The notes under the pieces were generated by a model. The model was given only the letters and a program-made list of their open reading frames with translations, ran no database searches and was not told where the DNA came from. From Bifidobacteriaceae bacterium (GTDB lineage Bacteria; Actinomycetota; Actinomycetes; Actinomycetales; WQXJ01), in the NCBI GenBank assembly GCA_031278075.1, contig JAITLE010000030.1, forward strand, positions 1 through 9,364: DNA of 9,364 nucleotides, given 5' to 3'. The translations under genes were made by a program, and so were the position numbers. Shown in pieces: positions 1-5,816 of the stretch; position 1 is the stretch's first letter, and each line of letters starts with the position of its first letter.

Positions 1-119
1 GCTTGACAACGCCTGCCGCGGGCGGCGCTGGTACCGAGCGATGCTGGCTCAGCATTGGCGTTCCATTGTTTGAGCCATCCCATCCGGTGCCTGAGGCCTC
101 GGGCGGGCGCGATGCGAAA
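1..119 (+). repeat. Terminal direct repeat, left copy (119 bp, identical to 9246-9364)
   Basis: Base-for-base comparison of the start and end of the window shows 119 identical bases. The repeat lies entirely within protein-coding sequence. This is the pattern of a circular assembly path written out with a k-mer overlap. 119 is one of the k values used by common de Bruijn metagenome assemblers. It carries no inverted repeats or other signs of a biological terminal repeat. Confidence 0.97.
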
Positions 120-125
120 GGATGA
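1..125 (+). CDS. C-terminal end of gene D (HATPase/PRTase protein), continued from the window end
   Basis: Reading from base 3 in frame gives 40 residues and a TGA at 123-125. The first 39 residues are identical to the last 39 codons of the gene that runs off the right edge of the window, because bases 1-119 equal 9246-9364. The segment contains the last beta strand of a HATPase_c-like fold (CWLSIGVPLF), matching the hydrophobic strand ending in 'PL' that closes these domains, followed by a short polar tail. The stop is 3 bases before the GTG of the receiver-like gene at 129, so the two are co-translated neighbours. It is either the true end of gene D on a circular molecule or the end of a second, near-identical copy. 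Confidence 0.85.
   Translation, partial: LTTPAAGGAGTERCWLSIGVPLFEPSHPVPEASGGRDAKG
117..122 (+). promoter_or_regulatory. Ribosome binding site AAAGGA for the receiver-like gene
   Basis: AAAGGA lies 6 bases before the GTG at 129 and overlaps the last sense codons and stop of the upstream gene D. It supports the GTG start over the next in-frame ATG at 186-188, which would remove the first beta strand and the acidic pair. Placement inside the end of D suggests translational coupling of D and this gene. Confidence 0.7.
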
Positions 126-128
126 GCC

Positions 129-773
129 GTGGCACAGGACCTGTTTCTAGTTGTGGACGACAGCTTCGCCCAGGCGTCGTTGATCATGCGCCGGCTGCGG
201 GAGGCCGTCCCTGATGCGCGCGTGGAGAGACTGAGCAGCGACGGCGAGTCTCAAACCCTTGACGACGTGGGCAAGTTGCCGAAGACCGGCGAACCAGACG
301 ACTACCCAGTCAACCCCTCCCCCAAGTGGGCGCGCTTTGAACGCGCCTTGACCCACAAGCTGAAGCAACGCCACGAGGGGCAACTGTTCATGGTGGTCGA
401 CATGTACCTCAACCGCTCTGACCTGCATGTCCTGCGGGAGGAGACCCGCGGCATGCTGCCGCCGATGGCGCCGCGAGGTGCCACCAGCGTGATACGAGCC
501 GCTCTCAAGGCAATGGACAAAGCTCAGGTGCAGGGCCGAATCGCCGTGCTGAGCTCGTATCTCGGCTTCAGAGTCTTTGACGCGAGGGATCGTTTAGAGT
601 GTTTCAAAGAGCACGAAACATCCAGGGGACGGCGCCTGTGCTGGCTCCCCATTGCCGTAGTCATTCAGGAAGAGCTTTACGCGCCCTCCACGATCAGGCA
701 GCTTTTGTACGACAGCCCCACCTGGATTTTTGAAGAGGCCAGGCCGCGCGATCCCATTCCGGTGCCAGCATGA
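129..773 (+). CDS. Atypical receiver-like (REC-type) protein, 214 aa
   Basis: The protein opens with a hydrophobic strand ending in an acidic pair (LFLVVDDS, D10-D11), as in response-regulator receiver domains. A second hydrophobic strand ends in an aspartate (QLFMVVDMY, D91) that fits the phospho-acceptor position. A third ends in VLSSY (S142-S143), where receivers carry the switch Ser/Thr. The spacing is unusual: about 80 residues separate the acidic pair from D91, against roughly 40 in classic receivers, owing to a polar insert around residues 35-80. The usual lysine-proline of the fifth strand is not evident; the matching strand reads CWLPIAVV. There is no recognisable DNA-binding domain; residues 155-214 hold a few helices and a proline-rich end. 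It starts at GTG with a good ribosome site, follows the HATPase protein by 3 bp and overlaps the DUF2971 gene by ATGA. I infer a signalling adaptor between the ATPase/PRTase pair and the DUF2971 protein. The receiver assignment is plausible, not certain. Confidence 0.75.
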   Translation: MAQDLFLVVDDSFAQASLIMRRLREAVPDARVERLSSDGESQTLDDVGKLPKTGEPDDYPVNPSPKWARFERALTHKLKQRHEGQLFMVVDMYLNRSDLHVLREETRGMLPPMAPRGATSVIRAALKAMDKAQVQGRIAVLSSYLGFRVFDARDRLECFKEHETSRGRRLCWLPIAVVIQEELYAPSTIRQLLYDSPTWIFEEARPRDPIPVPA

Positions 774-2101
774 CGTCTCCCCCTGCGCCCAGCGCAGTGC
801 CGCCACACCCCACCGGCGACGTTTCCGAGTTGACTCCGATCATGAACGCGCTCACCAACAATGATTTGACTCCGGTACCGCGCCTCTATCATTACACGCA
901 ACTCAACCTGATGTGGCTCATCTTGCAAGGCCAGGAAATCTGGGCAACCCACGCTCGCTTTAGCAACGATGATGAGGAGCTGAAGTCCGGGTGGAGCTTC
1001 TTTTCCAAGCTCAGCGGGCAAGGAACAAGCACCATAGATCTTGACACAATCAATCCGTTCGTCGTTTGCTTTTGCGAAGATGGCGACCTGCTAAGCCAAT
1101 GGCGGGCGTACGCGCGCGATGGCGTGGCGATTGAATTCGCCTTCCCGGACACGTTCGATCTCACCATGCTGAGGCAAAAGCGCCCTTCCGACGAGGCTGG
1201 GCCACCGGACCTGACCGACGGCATCGTGCAGGAGCAGTTGCGGCCCTACCCTGTCCTTTACCTGGATCAATGGCGTGGACAGGACCAACCTCAGCCCCCC
1301 GAACTCCTGCTGCCCCGCCAATCCAATCCGAAAGCCGCCCCGCGAGAGAGGTTGACGAAGCGCCGAGTATCTGAGCGCCTCGAGACACTAATGCTCTCGC
1401 ACACAGATGGAGCGCCTGATCGTTGGGCTTGGGCGGTTGAGAGTCTCACCCCATTCGTGAAAGACAGCGGCTTCGCAGAGGAGGTCGAGTGGCGCCTTGT
1501 AGTGAGCCCTAAGGCTCCCGGCTGGCACGATTCAGTCGAGTATCACCATCACCCTGACCTCCCTACTAAACGCCCTATTATCCGGCTCGGCTGGGGCAAG
1601 AGGCCCGCGAGGGTCGCGCCTAACACAGCGGAAGCGACAGCGGAAGAGAAGGTGGAAGTGAAAGTCCGCGTCCACCAGCGCATAATTGACGCTTGGAATC
1701 GCAACGATACCACCCGGGCCCTGGACATGAATTCCGAGTTTTGCCCAGGCACCGCTTTTCAGGTGACTGTCCAAAGTGAAAGCAGCTCTCAAGACAAACC
1801 GCCCTTTGGGGTCTGGGTCGGCCCCGAAGACAGCGACGGAAAGGTGTTCGCTCAAGTCGAGGCGGCGCTCGCACGCCTCCTTCCGGCGGATTTCGGGCAC
1901 GACGGAGACCTCCGCACCTTACGCGGTTTGGTTCAAATCTGGTACGACGGCGCCTGGCCGATCCGCTCGATCAGGGTTGGCCCCCACCCCAGAGTCGAAG
2001 AGGTCAAGGAGGCCATTGCCCACTACCTTTCGACCCACTGGCAGTTCAGATATGTGACCGTCAAGCCGTCCAGGATCCCGTACCGGCCGCCAAAGACCTG
2101 A
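770..2101 (+). CDS. DUF2971 family protein with internal insert, candidate effector (443 aa)
   Basis: Residues 38-125 match the DUF2971 pattern: RLYHYT (H41-Y42), IWATHARFSND (W58, N66-D67), a strand with FVVCFCE, then the hallmark DLLSQWRAYARDG (S109-Q110-W111-R112) and VAIEF (E122). FAEEVEWRLV follows at 235-244. The family's C-terminal half is also present: IRSIRVGPHP at 398-407, a helix, and the terminal VKPSRIPYR at 431-439. Between these parts, about residues 280-345 form a polar, charged insert not expected in the family; it may be a binding arm. The biochemical function of DUF2971 proteins is not established. The pattern of conserved H-Y, W and E recalls ADP-ribosyltransferase-like folds, but that is my speculation. 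The start is taken as the ATG overlapping the previous stop (ATGA); residues 1-33 are poorly conserved-looking, and an internal ATG at codon 25 is an alternative. As the last gene of the operon, it is the likely output protein. Confidence 0.9.
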   Translation: MTSPPAPSAVPPHPTGDVSELTPIMNALTNNDLTPVPRLYHYTQLNLMWLILQGQEIWATHARFSNDDEELKSGWSFFSKLSGQGTSTIDLDTINPFVVCFCEDGDLLSQWRAYARDGVAIEFAFPDTFDLTMLRQKRPSDEAGPPDLTDGIVQEQLRPYPVLYLDQWRGQDQPQPPELLLPRQSNPKAAPRERLTKRRVSERLETLMLSHTDGAPDRWAWAVESLTPFVKDSGFAEEVEWRLVVSPKAPGWHDSVEYHHHPDLPTKRPIIRLGWGKRPARVAPNTAEATAEEKVEVKVRVHQRIIDAWNRNDTTRALDMNSEFCPGTAFQVTVQSESSSQDKPPFGVWVGPEDSDGKVFAQVEAALARLLPADFGHDGDLRTLRGLVQIWYDGAWPIRSIRVGPHPRVEEVKEAIAHYLSTHWQFRYVTVKPSRIPYRPPKT

Positions 2102-2119
2102 ACCTCGTCAAGCCGGGGC

Positions 2120-2140
2120 CAGGCCACGCCAGCGGGCCTG
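2120..2140. other. Small hairpin just after the DUF2971 stop
   Basis: CAGGCC (2120-2125) pairs with GGCCTG (2135-2140) around a 9-base loop, 19 bases after the stop of the DUF2971 gene. There is no T-tract, so it is not a classical intrinsic terminator. It could help end transcription from either side, or be chance in GC-rich DNA. Confidence 0.25.
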
Positions 2141-2255
2141 TCGCGCGGGAAGGCGAACCACTGATTCGCACCCGGCGGGGCTGCCCTCCAGCCCGGCTGC
2201 TGCATCTTGAGGCCGGGCAAATAGCCTGTGCAGGTCGGCGCGGCGCTGGGCGGGC

Positions 2256-2274
2256 AAGGGATATCGAGTCCCTT
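2256..2274. other. Small hairpin downstream of the DUF4143 remnant
   Basis: AAGGGA (2256-2261) pairs with TCCCTT (2269-2274) around a 7-base loop. It sits 32 bases past the stop of the minus-strand remnant, where that gene's terminator would be expected. It lacks a T-tract, so the role is uncertain. Confidence 0.25.
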
Positions 2275-2305
2275 CCGGCGCGCAGGTCGCGTTGGGGGCC
2301 GGCGG

Positions 2306-2554
2306 TCAGCCGGCGGTCCAGATGGCGCAGATCGGCGCCGCCTTCAGGTTGGGGCCAAAACTCAAAGTCGACCGCCCCGTGTAGAGCACGATGCCGCCCA
2401 AAAAGTCGCCGCCGAGCCGCGCCGCCAAGTGCCGCAAGCCCCGGAAGTCCTCGCCCCGGGCGGTCGCGGAGGCTTTCACCTCGATGCCGACCACCCGCCG
2501 CTGGGCGTCCTCCAAGACCAAGTCCACTTCCATCTTGTCTTTGGTGCGGTCCCA
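2306..2554 (-). pseudogene. C-terminal remnant of an AAA/DUF4143-type ATP-binding protein
   Basis: Read on the minus strand, the frame gives KMEVDLVLED, then RRVVGIEVKASAT, then DFRGLRHLAARLG, then GGIVLYTGRSTLSFG, and ends CAIWTAG with a TGA at 2308-2306. This is the typical restriction-endonuclease-like C-terminus of DUF4143 proteins, which normally follow an N-terminal AAA ATPase domain in a protein of about 400 residues. The D...E-V-K pattern (D at EVDLVLE, then IEVKAS) is the nuclease-like core. Only about 80 residues are recognisable. Upstream of WDRTKDK the frame stays open but no longer resembles the family, and the ATPase domain is absent. It lies head-on to gene B and stops being recognisable about 110 bases before gene C. 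I infer a leftover of a chromosomal or accessory gene truncated when the operon was joined to it. Confidence 0.75.
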
Positions 2555-2573
2555 TTTGGCCGCGAGGGTCGTG

Positions 2574-2579
2574 TAGAAT
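2574..2579 (+). promoter_or_regulatory. Weak -10-like hexamer TAGAAT upstream of the operon
   Basis: TAGAAT, preceded by GTG, is the closest match to a sigma-70-type -10 box I find upstream of gene C, 84 bases before its ATG. No convincing -35 box stands 16-18 bases upstream. It is offered only as the best candidate in the region that should contain the operon promoter. Confidence 0.15.
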
Positions 2580-2653
2580 CCACGTTGGCCCGAAATCGCT
2601 GGCTGCGGCTCGAATGCCCCACCACTTGGCTTGAGCCGCCGGTGATTCCCCCC

Positions 2654-2659
2654 GAAAGG
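2654..2659 (+). promoter_or_regulatory. Ribosome binding site GAAAGG for gene C
   Basis: GAAAGG lies 4 bases before the ATG at 2664 and supports this start. Confidence 0.55.
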
Positions 2660-2663
2660 CGCG

Positions 2664-5600
2664 ATGACTGAGTTTCATATTAACGGCACTGCCGCCGGCT
2701 ACCAAGCTGCCCTATCGAAGCTGGACAGGCAATCCACTCGTGAGCGGCCAACCTTTGTGGTCAAGGTTGATCGGGAGACGCTCTTCAACCTGGCGCACCT
2801 GTTTTGCTGGCTCCAGGACCACGATGAGCCGAGCGCTCCCGTCGGCTACCAGGAAAAGCATTGCCAACTCCGGTTGGAGTTCCCGGTCGGGGCCGAGGCC
2901 GGGATGGCAGAGCGGGTCAAGGCATTCCTGGCCTCGCCGGACTGGTACCTGCGGCTGGACAACCGTGAGGACGTGTTCCCCAACAATCCTTGGAGGCCGC
3001 AACCCGGCTCTGTCGGGTTCAGCCGGATCCTTCCGTTGCTTTCGATCAACCGTCTAACCGCTCCTTGGCTCGCCGGCAGAGTCGACGCCTTGTTCGACCC
3101 AAACGAGACGGGTCAGTTCGCCGTCCAAGACGGCGCCGAGGCCGGGCCAGCGCAATTCGTTGTGTCCGCCACGCTGCCGCCAACTATCCGCACGGTGGTG
3201 GCCGCCTGCGCCGGATTTCTCTTCGGCCGCCCGTCTGGCGCGAGCGCAGCAGCGCAGGGCAGGGCCAAGCAGAAGCTCGAGGTTCTGTTGCACCCGTCCG
3301 CAATGGACGGGGCGGGCCGCAAGCTGTTCAAGCGCGTCGCCAGATGGCCTGTCCTGGCCTTCTTGCTCTGGGCCGCCTTCGACTGCGCGGCCGACCGGGA
3401 GTTGCGCGGGCGGGCGGCATCGGCCTTTGACGCAGATGAATGGCTCTCCAACCTGTCTGCTCTTGAACCTGACACTCTCGACACAGCGGACAGTCTGCTT
3501 GAACTGATTGAGAACATTGTGCTCCACGCCGGGCGGGCGGGCGCCTCCGGCCAGGGGGTTATGGCCCTGCGCGTCCACCGGCTCCCGCAGGCGGCCAAGG
3601 CCGGGCAGGACCCCCTTCGCGCCGCCTTCCCGCTGTACTTCGACGGCCGCAGCGCAATGCGCCTGATGAATTCGCCTGGCGGCCGGCCGGGCGGTGATGA
3701 GCTCGATCCCGACCTTTCCAGCGACGACCTGCGCCAGAGGCAAGGCGAGTTTCTGGCGGCATCCACGCCAACGCCGCCCGAGCCTGGGGAATTGCAGCAG
3801 TGGGCGCGCAACCTGGAGGGCATCAGCCAACGCCGGGCCACGCGCTCGCAAATCGCCCAGTTCCTCGAGGTCCGTTTGATCGACCGCGGAACACAGGGAA
3901 TCGCGGGCCGATTCCGGGACCAGCGCAAGGACGGCCAGCCCGAGGCCGATCTGGGCCTGGGGGCTATCACCGACCTGCGCGCTTTCTTCGATCCCAGCCG
4001 CGAGCAACACCGGTCATGGCGGGATTTCTCCAGCCAGCCGCGCAACGCTGTGAACCATTACGGGCTGCATCTGTTCGGCGCTTTGCTGGCGAGCTTAGAC
4101 GGGGCCGCAGAGGTGGCCAGCGGCGGGCTGACGTCGCCAACCGACGTTTACTCAAGCTCCGGCGACGATCCCCTGGGCGCCTCCGCCGCAGATCAAGCGC
4201 CCATCGGCACGCAGTACTCGCTGCTCATCCCGCTGCGCCCGCAGCGGTTGTGTTCGCAGCCGCTGGCCCACGCCAACGTCGACTTCCGGATCGGCTCTGA
4301 CCTGAGTCAAGCCGAAGCCATTGAGGTGATGGAGGACTCTTCCTGGGAGGACTTCCGAGAGGCGCTGCCTCGCCTCGCCGTTGATCCGGGCGCCCCCGGC
4401 CAGCAGCCGGACAAACCAGCTGTGGTCGAGGCGCTCGCCGAGAAAGCGCCCTCCTACGAGGGAGCCGGGGGTCAGGGCGAACTCACCAGAATGGTCATTC
4501 TGGATCTGGAGAAGCTGAACAGCGAACAGATCGAAGTCGCCATCAAAGCGCTCCTGTTGTGGCTCCACGGCAGATCAGACCGCGTTCACCTGGCGATCCG
4601 GGCGTTGGACCCGACCCAATTCCGCTCCGCGGTACACCGCCTGGCTGTCTTCTTCGACCGCAGCGGCCGCAACCCACTGCTCACCGGCAGCCAGGTGTAC
4701 GTGGCGGGCGATTCGCCCGGCGACGAGTTCTGGCTGCCGGACGCCCACATCTTGTCCGCAATCATGGCGCAGCTAAAGCTCAGGTCGGCTCCGGCGATCG
4801 GGGGCACGCTGCCCTCGGCCCTGGCCGATGACGCGGCACTCCTTCTGACCCACCGGTCGGTTTCCCTGGGAGCCGCGCCGCCGGACCCCCAAGCGCTGCG
4901 CTTCTTCCCCTTCGACCTGACGATGCCGGCCCAGCCAGGCGGCAACGAGACCATCTTCGACCGGAATGCGGGCAAAGTACTCAACGGCGACATCCAGGAC
5001 CCGCATGTGGCGGGCTGCAAGTTGAACAACGCCCATGTCCGCCTGGGCTCGAAGGTCCACTTGGACGCCTTCTACGACGCCCACCTGCTGTTCGGCAACC
5101 ACTACTACGTCGAGAGATACGCCTGGCTGGTTCGCCAAATCATGAAGCAGGAAGGCATCACGCCAGACACCAAGGCCCTGATCGTGGGCAACGAGACCTA
5201 CTCCGAGACCCTGATCCGGCGCCTGATACGCCAAGCCGGGGACGGCGCCAGTCCGGCTTGCTGGGACTACGGGATCTACGAGGTCGCCGGTTCCCGCCAC
5301 CCAATACGTTGGTCGTGGGGGGAACAGCCGCCAAAGGACCAGTACGAGCGCCTGGTTTACTTGGTGCCAGTCTCCTCAACACTCACCACCTTCCGCAAGA
5401 TCGGGGGCCAGAAGCTTCTCAAAAGCGCGCCCGCCGCTCCTTTGATCGCGGACCAAGGCAAAGCCAACCCTGTTCTCATCACGCTCATCAACGTCCGCCA
5501 CCGGCCCGGCCCCGGCGAGGCGGACAGTCCCACCGGAGTCCAAGGGCCCGAATTGCCCTTTTACGAGGCAGTCGACTCGAAGCGGCGAACCATCACCACG

Positions 5601-5816
5601 CAGACAAATCTTTGCGGCAAGACGGCCACCGTCCACTACGTTCACACCGTGCGCGCGGCCTGGATGGACCCGCTGTCCTGCCCGAAGTGCTTCCCCGCAG
5701 CGGGCCAAGTCGAGTTGCCCCTGGCGGACGCCAGTCGGTCGCCAGTGGTCTTGTCGCAGTTGTTTGGCCGCAGATCAGACACCCCCGTTGGCATTCCCCG
5801 GGGAGGCGCGAAATGA
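2664..5816 (+). CDS. Gene C: GHKL/HATPase_c ATPase fused to a divergent phosphoribosyltransferase-like domain (1050 aa)
   Basis: Residues 1-265 are an unrecognised N-terminal region. A HATPase_c domain spans about 270-525: N-box LLELIENIVLHA with E280, N284 and H288; G1-like box LIDRGTQGI (D407, G409, G412); G2-like HYGLHLFGALLASLDG (G467); and the closing IGTQYSLLIPL (G515-T516). Some 120 residues separate the N-box from G1, far more than in histidine kinases. An alpha/beta segment follows at about 605-700 (MVILDLEKL, VHLAIRAL), possibly STAS-like. About 795-915 resembles an orotate-PRTase-like domain: VHLDAFYDAHLLFG, then ALIVGNETYSETLIRRL. Its PRPP-loop equivalent reads VYLVPVSSTLTTF (898-910) and lacks the two acidic residues, so transferase activity is doubtful. 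Near the end, C984, H991, H994, C1006 and C1009 (CPKC) may bind zinc. No membrane segment or signal peptide is evident. The stop overlaps the next start (ATGA). Domain calls are from motif reading. I infer an ATP-dependent sensor or scaffold partnered with gene D. Confidence 0.85.
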   Translation: MTEFHINGTAAGYQAALSKLDRQSTRERPTFVVKVDRETLFNLAHLFCWLQDHDEPSAPVGYQEKHCQLRLEFPVGAEAGMAERVKAFLASPDWYLRLDNREDVFPNNPWRPQPGSVGFSRILPLLSINRLTAPWLAGRVDALFDPNETGQFAVQDGAEAGPAQFVVSATLPPTIRTVVAACAGFLFGRPSGASAAAQGRAKQKLEVLLHPSAMDGAGRKLFKRVARWPVLAFLLWAAFDCAADRELRGRAASAFDADEWLSNLSALEPDTLDTADSLLELIENIVLHAGRAGASGQGVMALRVHRLPQAAKAGQDPLRAAFPLYFDGRSAMRLMNSPGGRPGGDELDPDLSSDDLRQRQGEFLAASTPTPPEPGELQQWARNLEGISQRRATRSQIAQFLEVRLIDRGTQGIAGRFRDQRKDGQPEADLGLGAITDLRAFFDPSREQHRSWRDFSSQPRNAVNHYGLHLFGALLASLDGAAEVASGGLTSPTDVYSSSGDDPLGASAADQAPIGTQYSLLIPLRPQRLCSQPLAHANVDFRIGSDLSQAEAIEVMEDSSWEDFREALPRLAVDPGAPGQQPDKPAVVEALAEKAPSYEGAGGQGELTRMVILDLEKLNSEQIEVAIKALLLWLHGRSDRVHLAIRALDPTQFRSAVHRLAVFFDRSGRNPLLTGSQVYVAGDSPGDEFWLPDAHILSAIMAQLKLRSAPAIGGTLPSALADDAALLLTHRSVSLGAAPPDPQALRFFPFDLTMPAQPGGNETIFDRNAGKVLNGDIQDPHVAGCKLNNAHVRLGSKVHLDAFYDAHLLFGNHYYVERYAWLVRQIMKQEGITPDTKALIVGNETYSETLIRRLIRQAGDGASPACWDYGIYEVAGSRHPIRWSWGEQPPKDQYERLVYLVPVSSTLTTFRKIGGQKLLKSAPAAPLIADQGKANPVLITLINVRHRPGPGEADSPTGVQGPELPFYEAVDSKRRTITTQTNLCGKTATVHYVHTVRAAWMDPLSCPKCFPAAGQVELPLADASRSPVVLSQLFGRRSDTPVGIPRGGAK
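5800..5806 (+). promoter_or_regulatory. Ribosome binding site GGGGAGG for gene D
   Basis: GGGGAGG within the last codons of gene C stands 6 bases before the ATG at 5813. Together with the ATGA overlap it fixes the start of gene D and indicates coupled translation. Confidence 0.75.

Larger units (their letters stand above)
2102..2663. other. 562-bp intergenic region, the only real gap between genes
   Basis: This stretch separates the end of the DUF2971 gene from the start of the HATPase-PRTase gene. It contains a minus-strand remnant of a DUF4143-type ATPase (about 2306-2554), two small hairpins (2120-2140 and 2256-2274), a short direct repeat of GCCGGCGGTC at 2298-2307 and 2309-2318, and a weak promoter-like hexamer at 2574-2579. 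Long open frames on both strands here (for example + 2228-2671 and - 2061-2705) are rich in Arg, Gly and Pro and run antisense or frame-shifted to the remnant, so I do not call them genes. If the molecule is circular, any promoter for the four-gene operon should lie here. Confidence 0.8.

Noticed and set aside
3..8. Perfect -35-like TTGACA (also at 9248-9253)
   Set aside because: It lies inside coding sequence of gene D and has no -10-like hexamer at 16-18 bases. The downstream gene is already coupled to D.
2256..2280. T-arm-like sequence GGGATATCGAGTCCC suggesting a tRNA 3' end or attachment site
   Set aside because: The loop is too long for a tRNA T-loop with the stem shown, and no acceptor, D or anticodon arm can be placed upstream.
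2228..2671. Open frame of 147 aa on the + strand in the gap before gene C
   Set aside because: It is antisense to the DUF4143 remnant, is rich in Arg/Gly/Pro, resembles no family, and its tail overlaps the start of gene C. It is typical of shadow frames in GC-rich DNA.
2061..2705. Open frame of 214 aa on the minus strand
   Set aside because: It is shifted one base from the DUF4143 frame and overlaps both flanking genes. Its residues follow the remnant codons read out of frame.
3054..4045. Long minus-strand open frames (318 and 310 aa) inside gene C
   Set aside because: They are antisense shadows of a clearly coding + frame with ATPase motifs, and show Arg/Ala/Pro-biased composition without domains.
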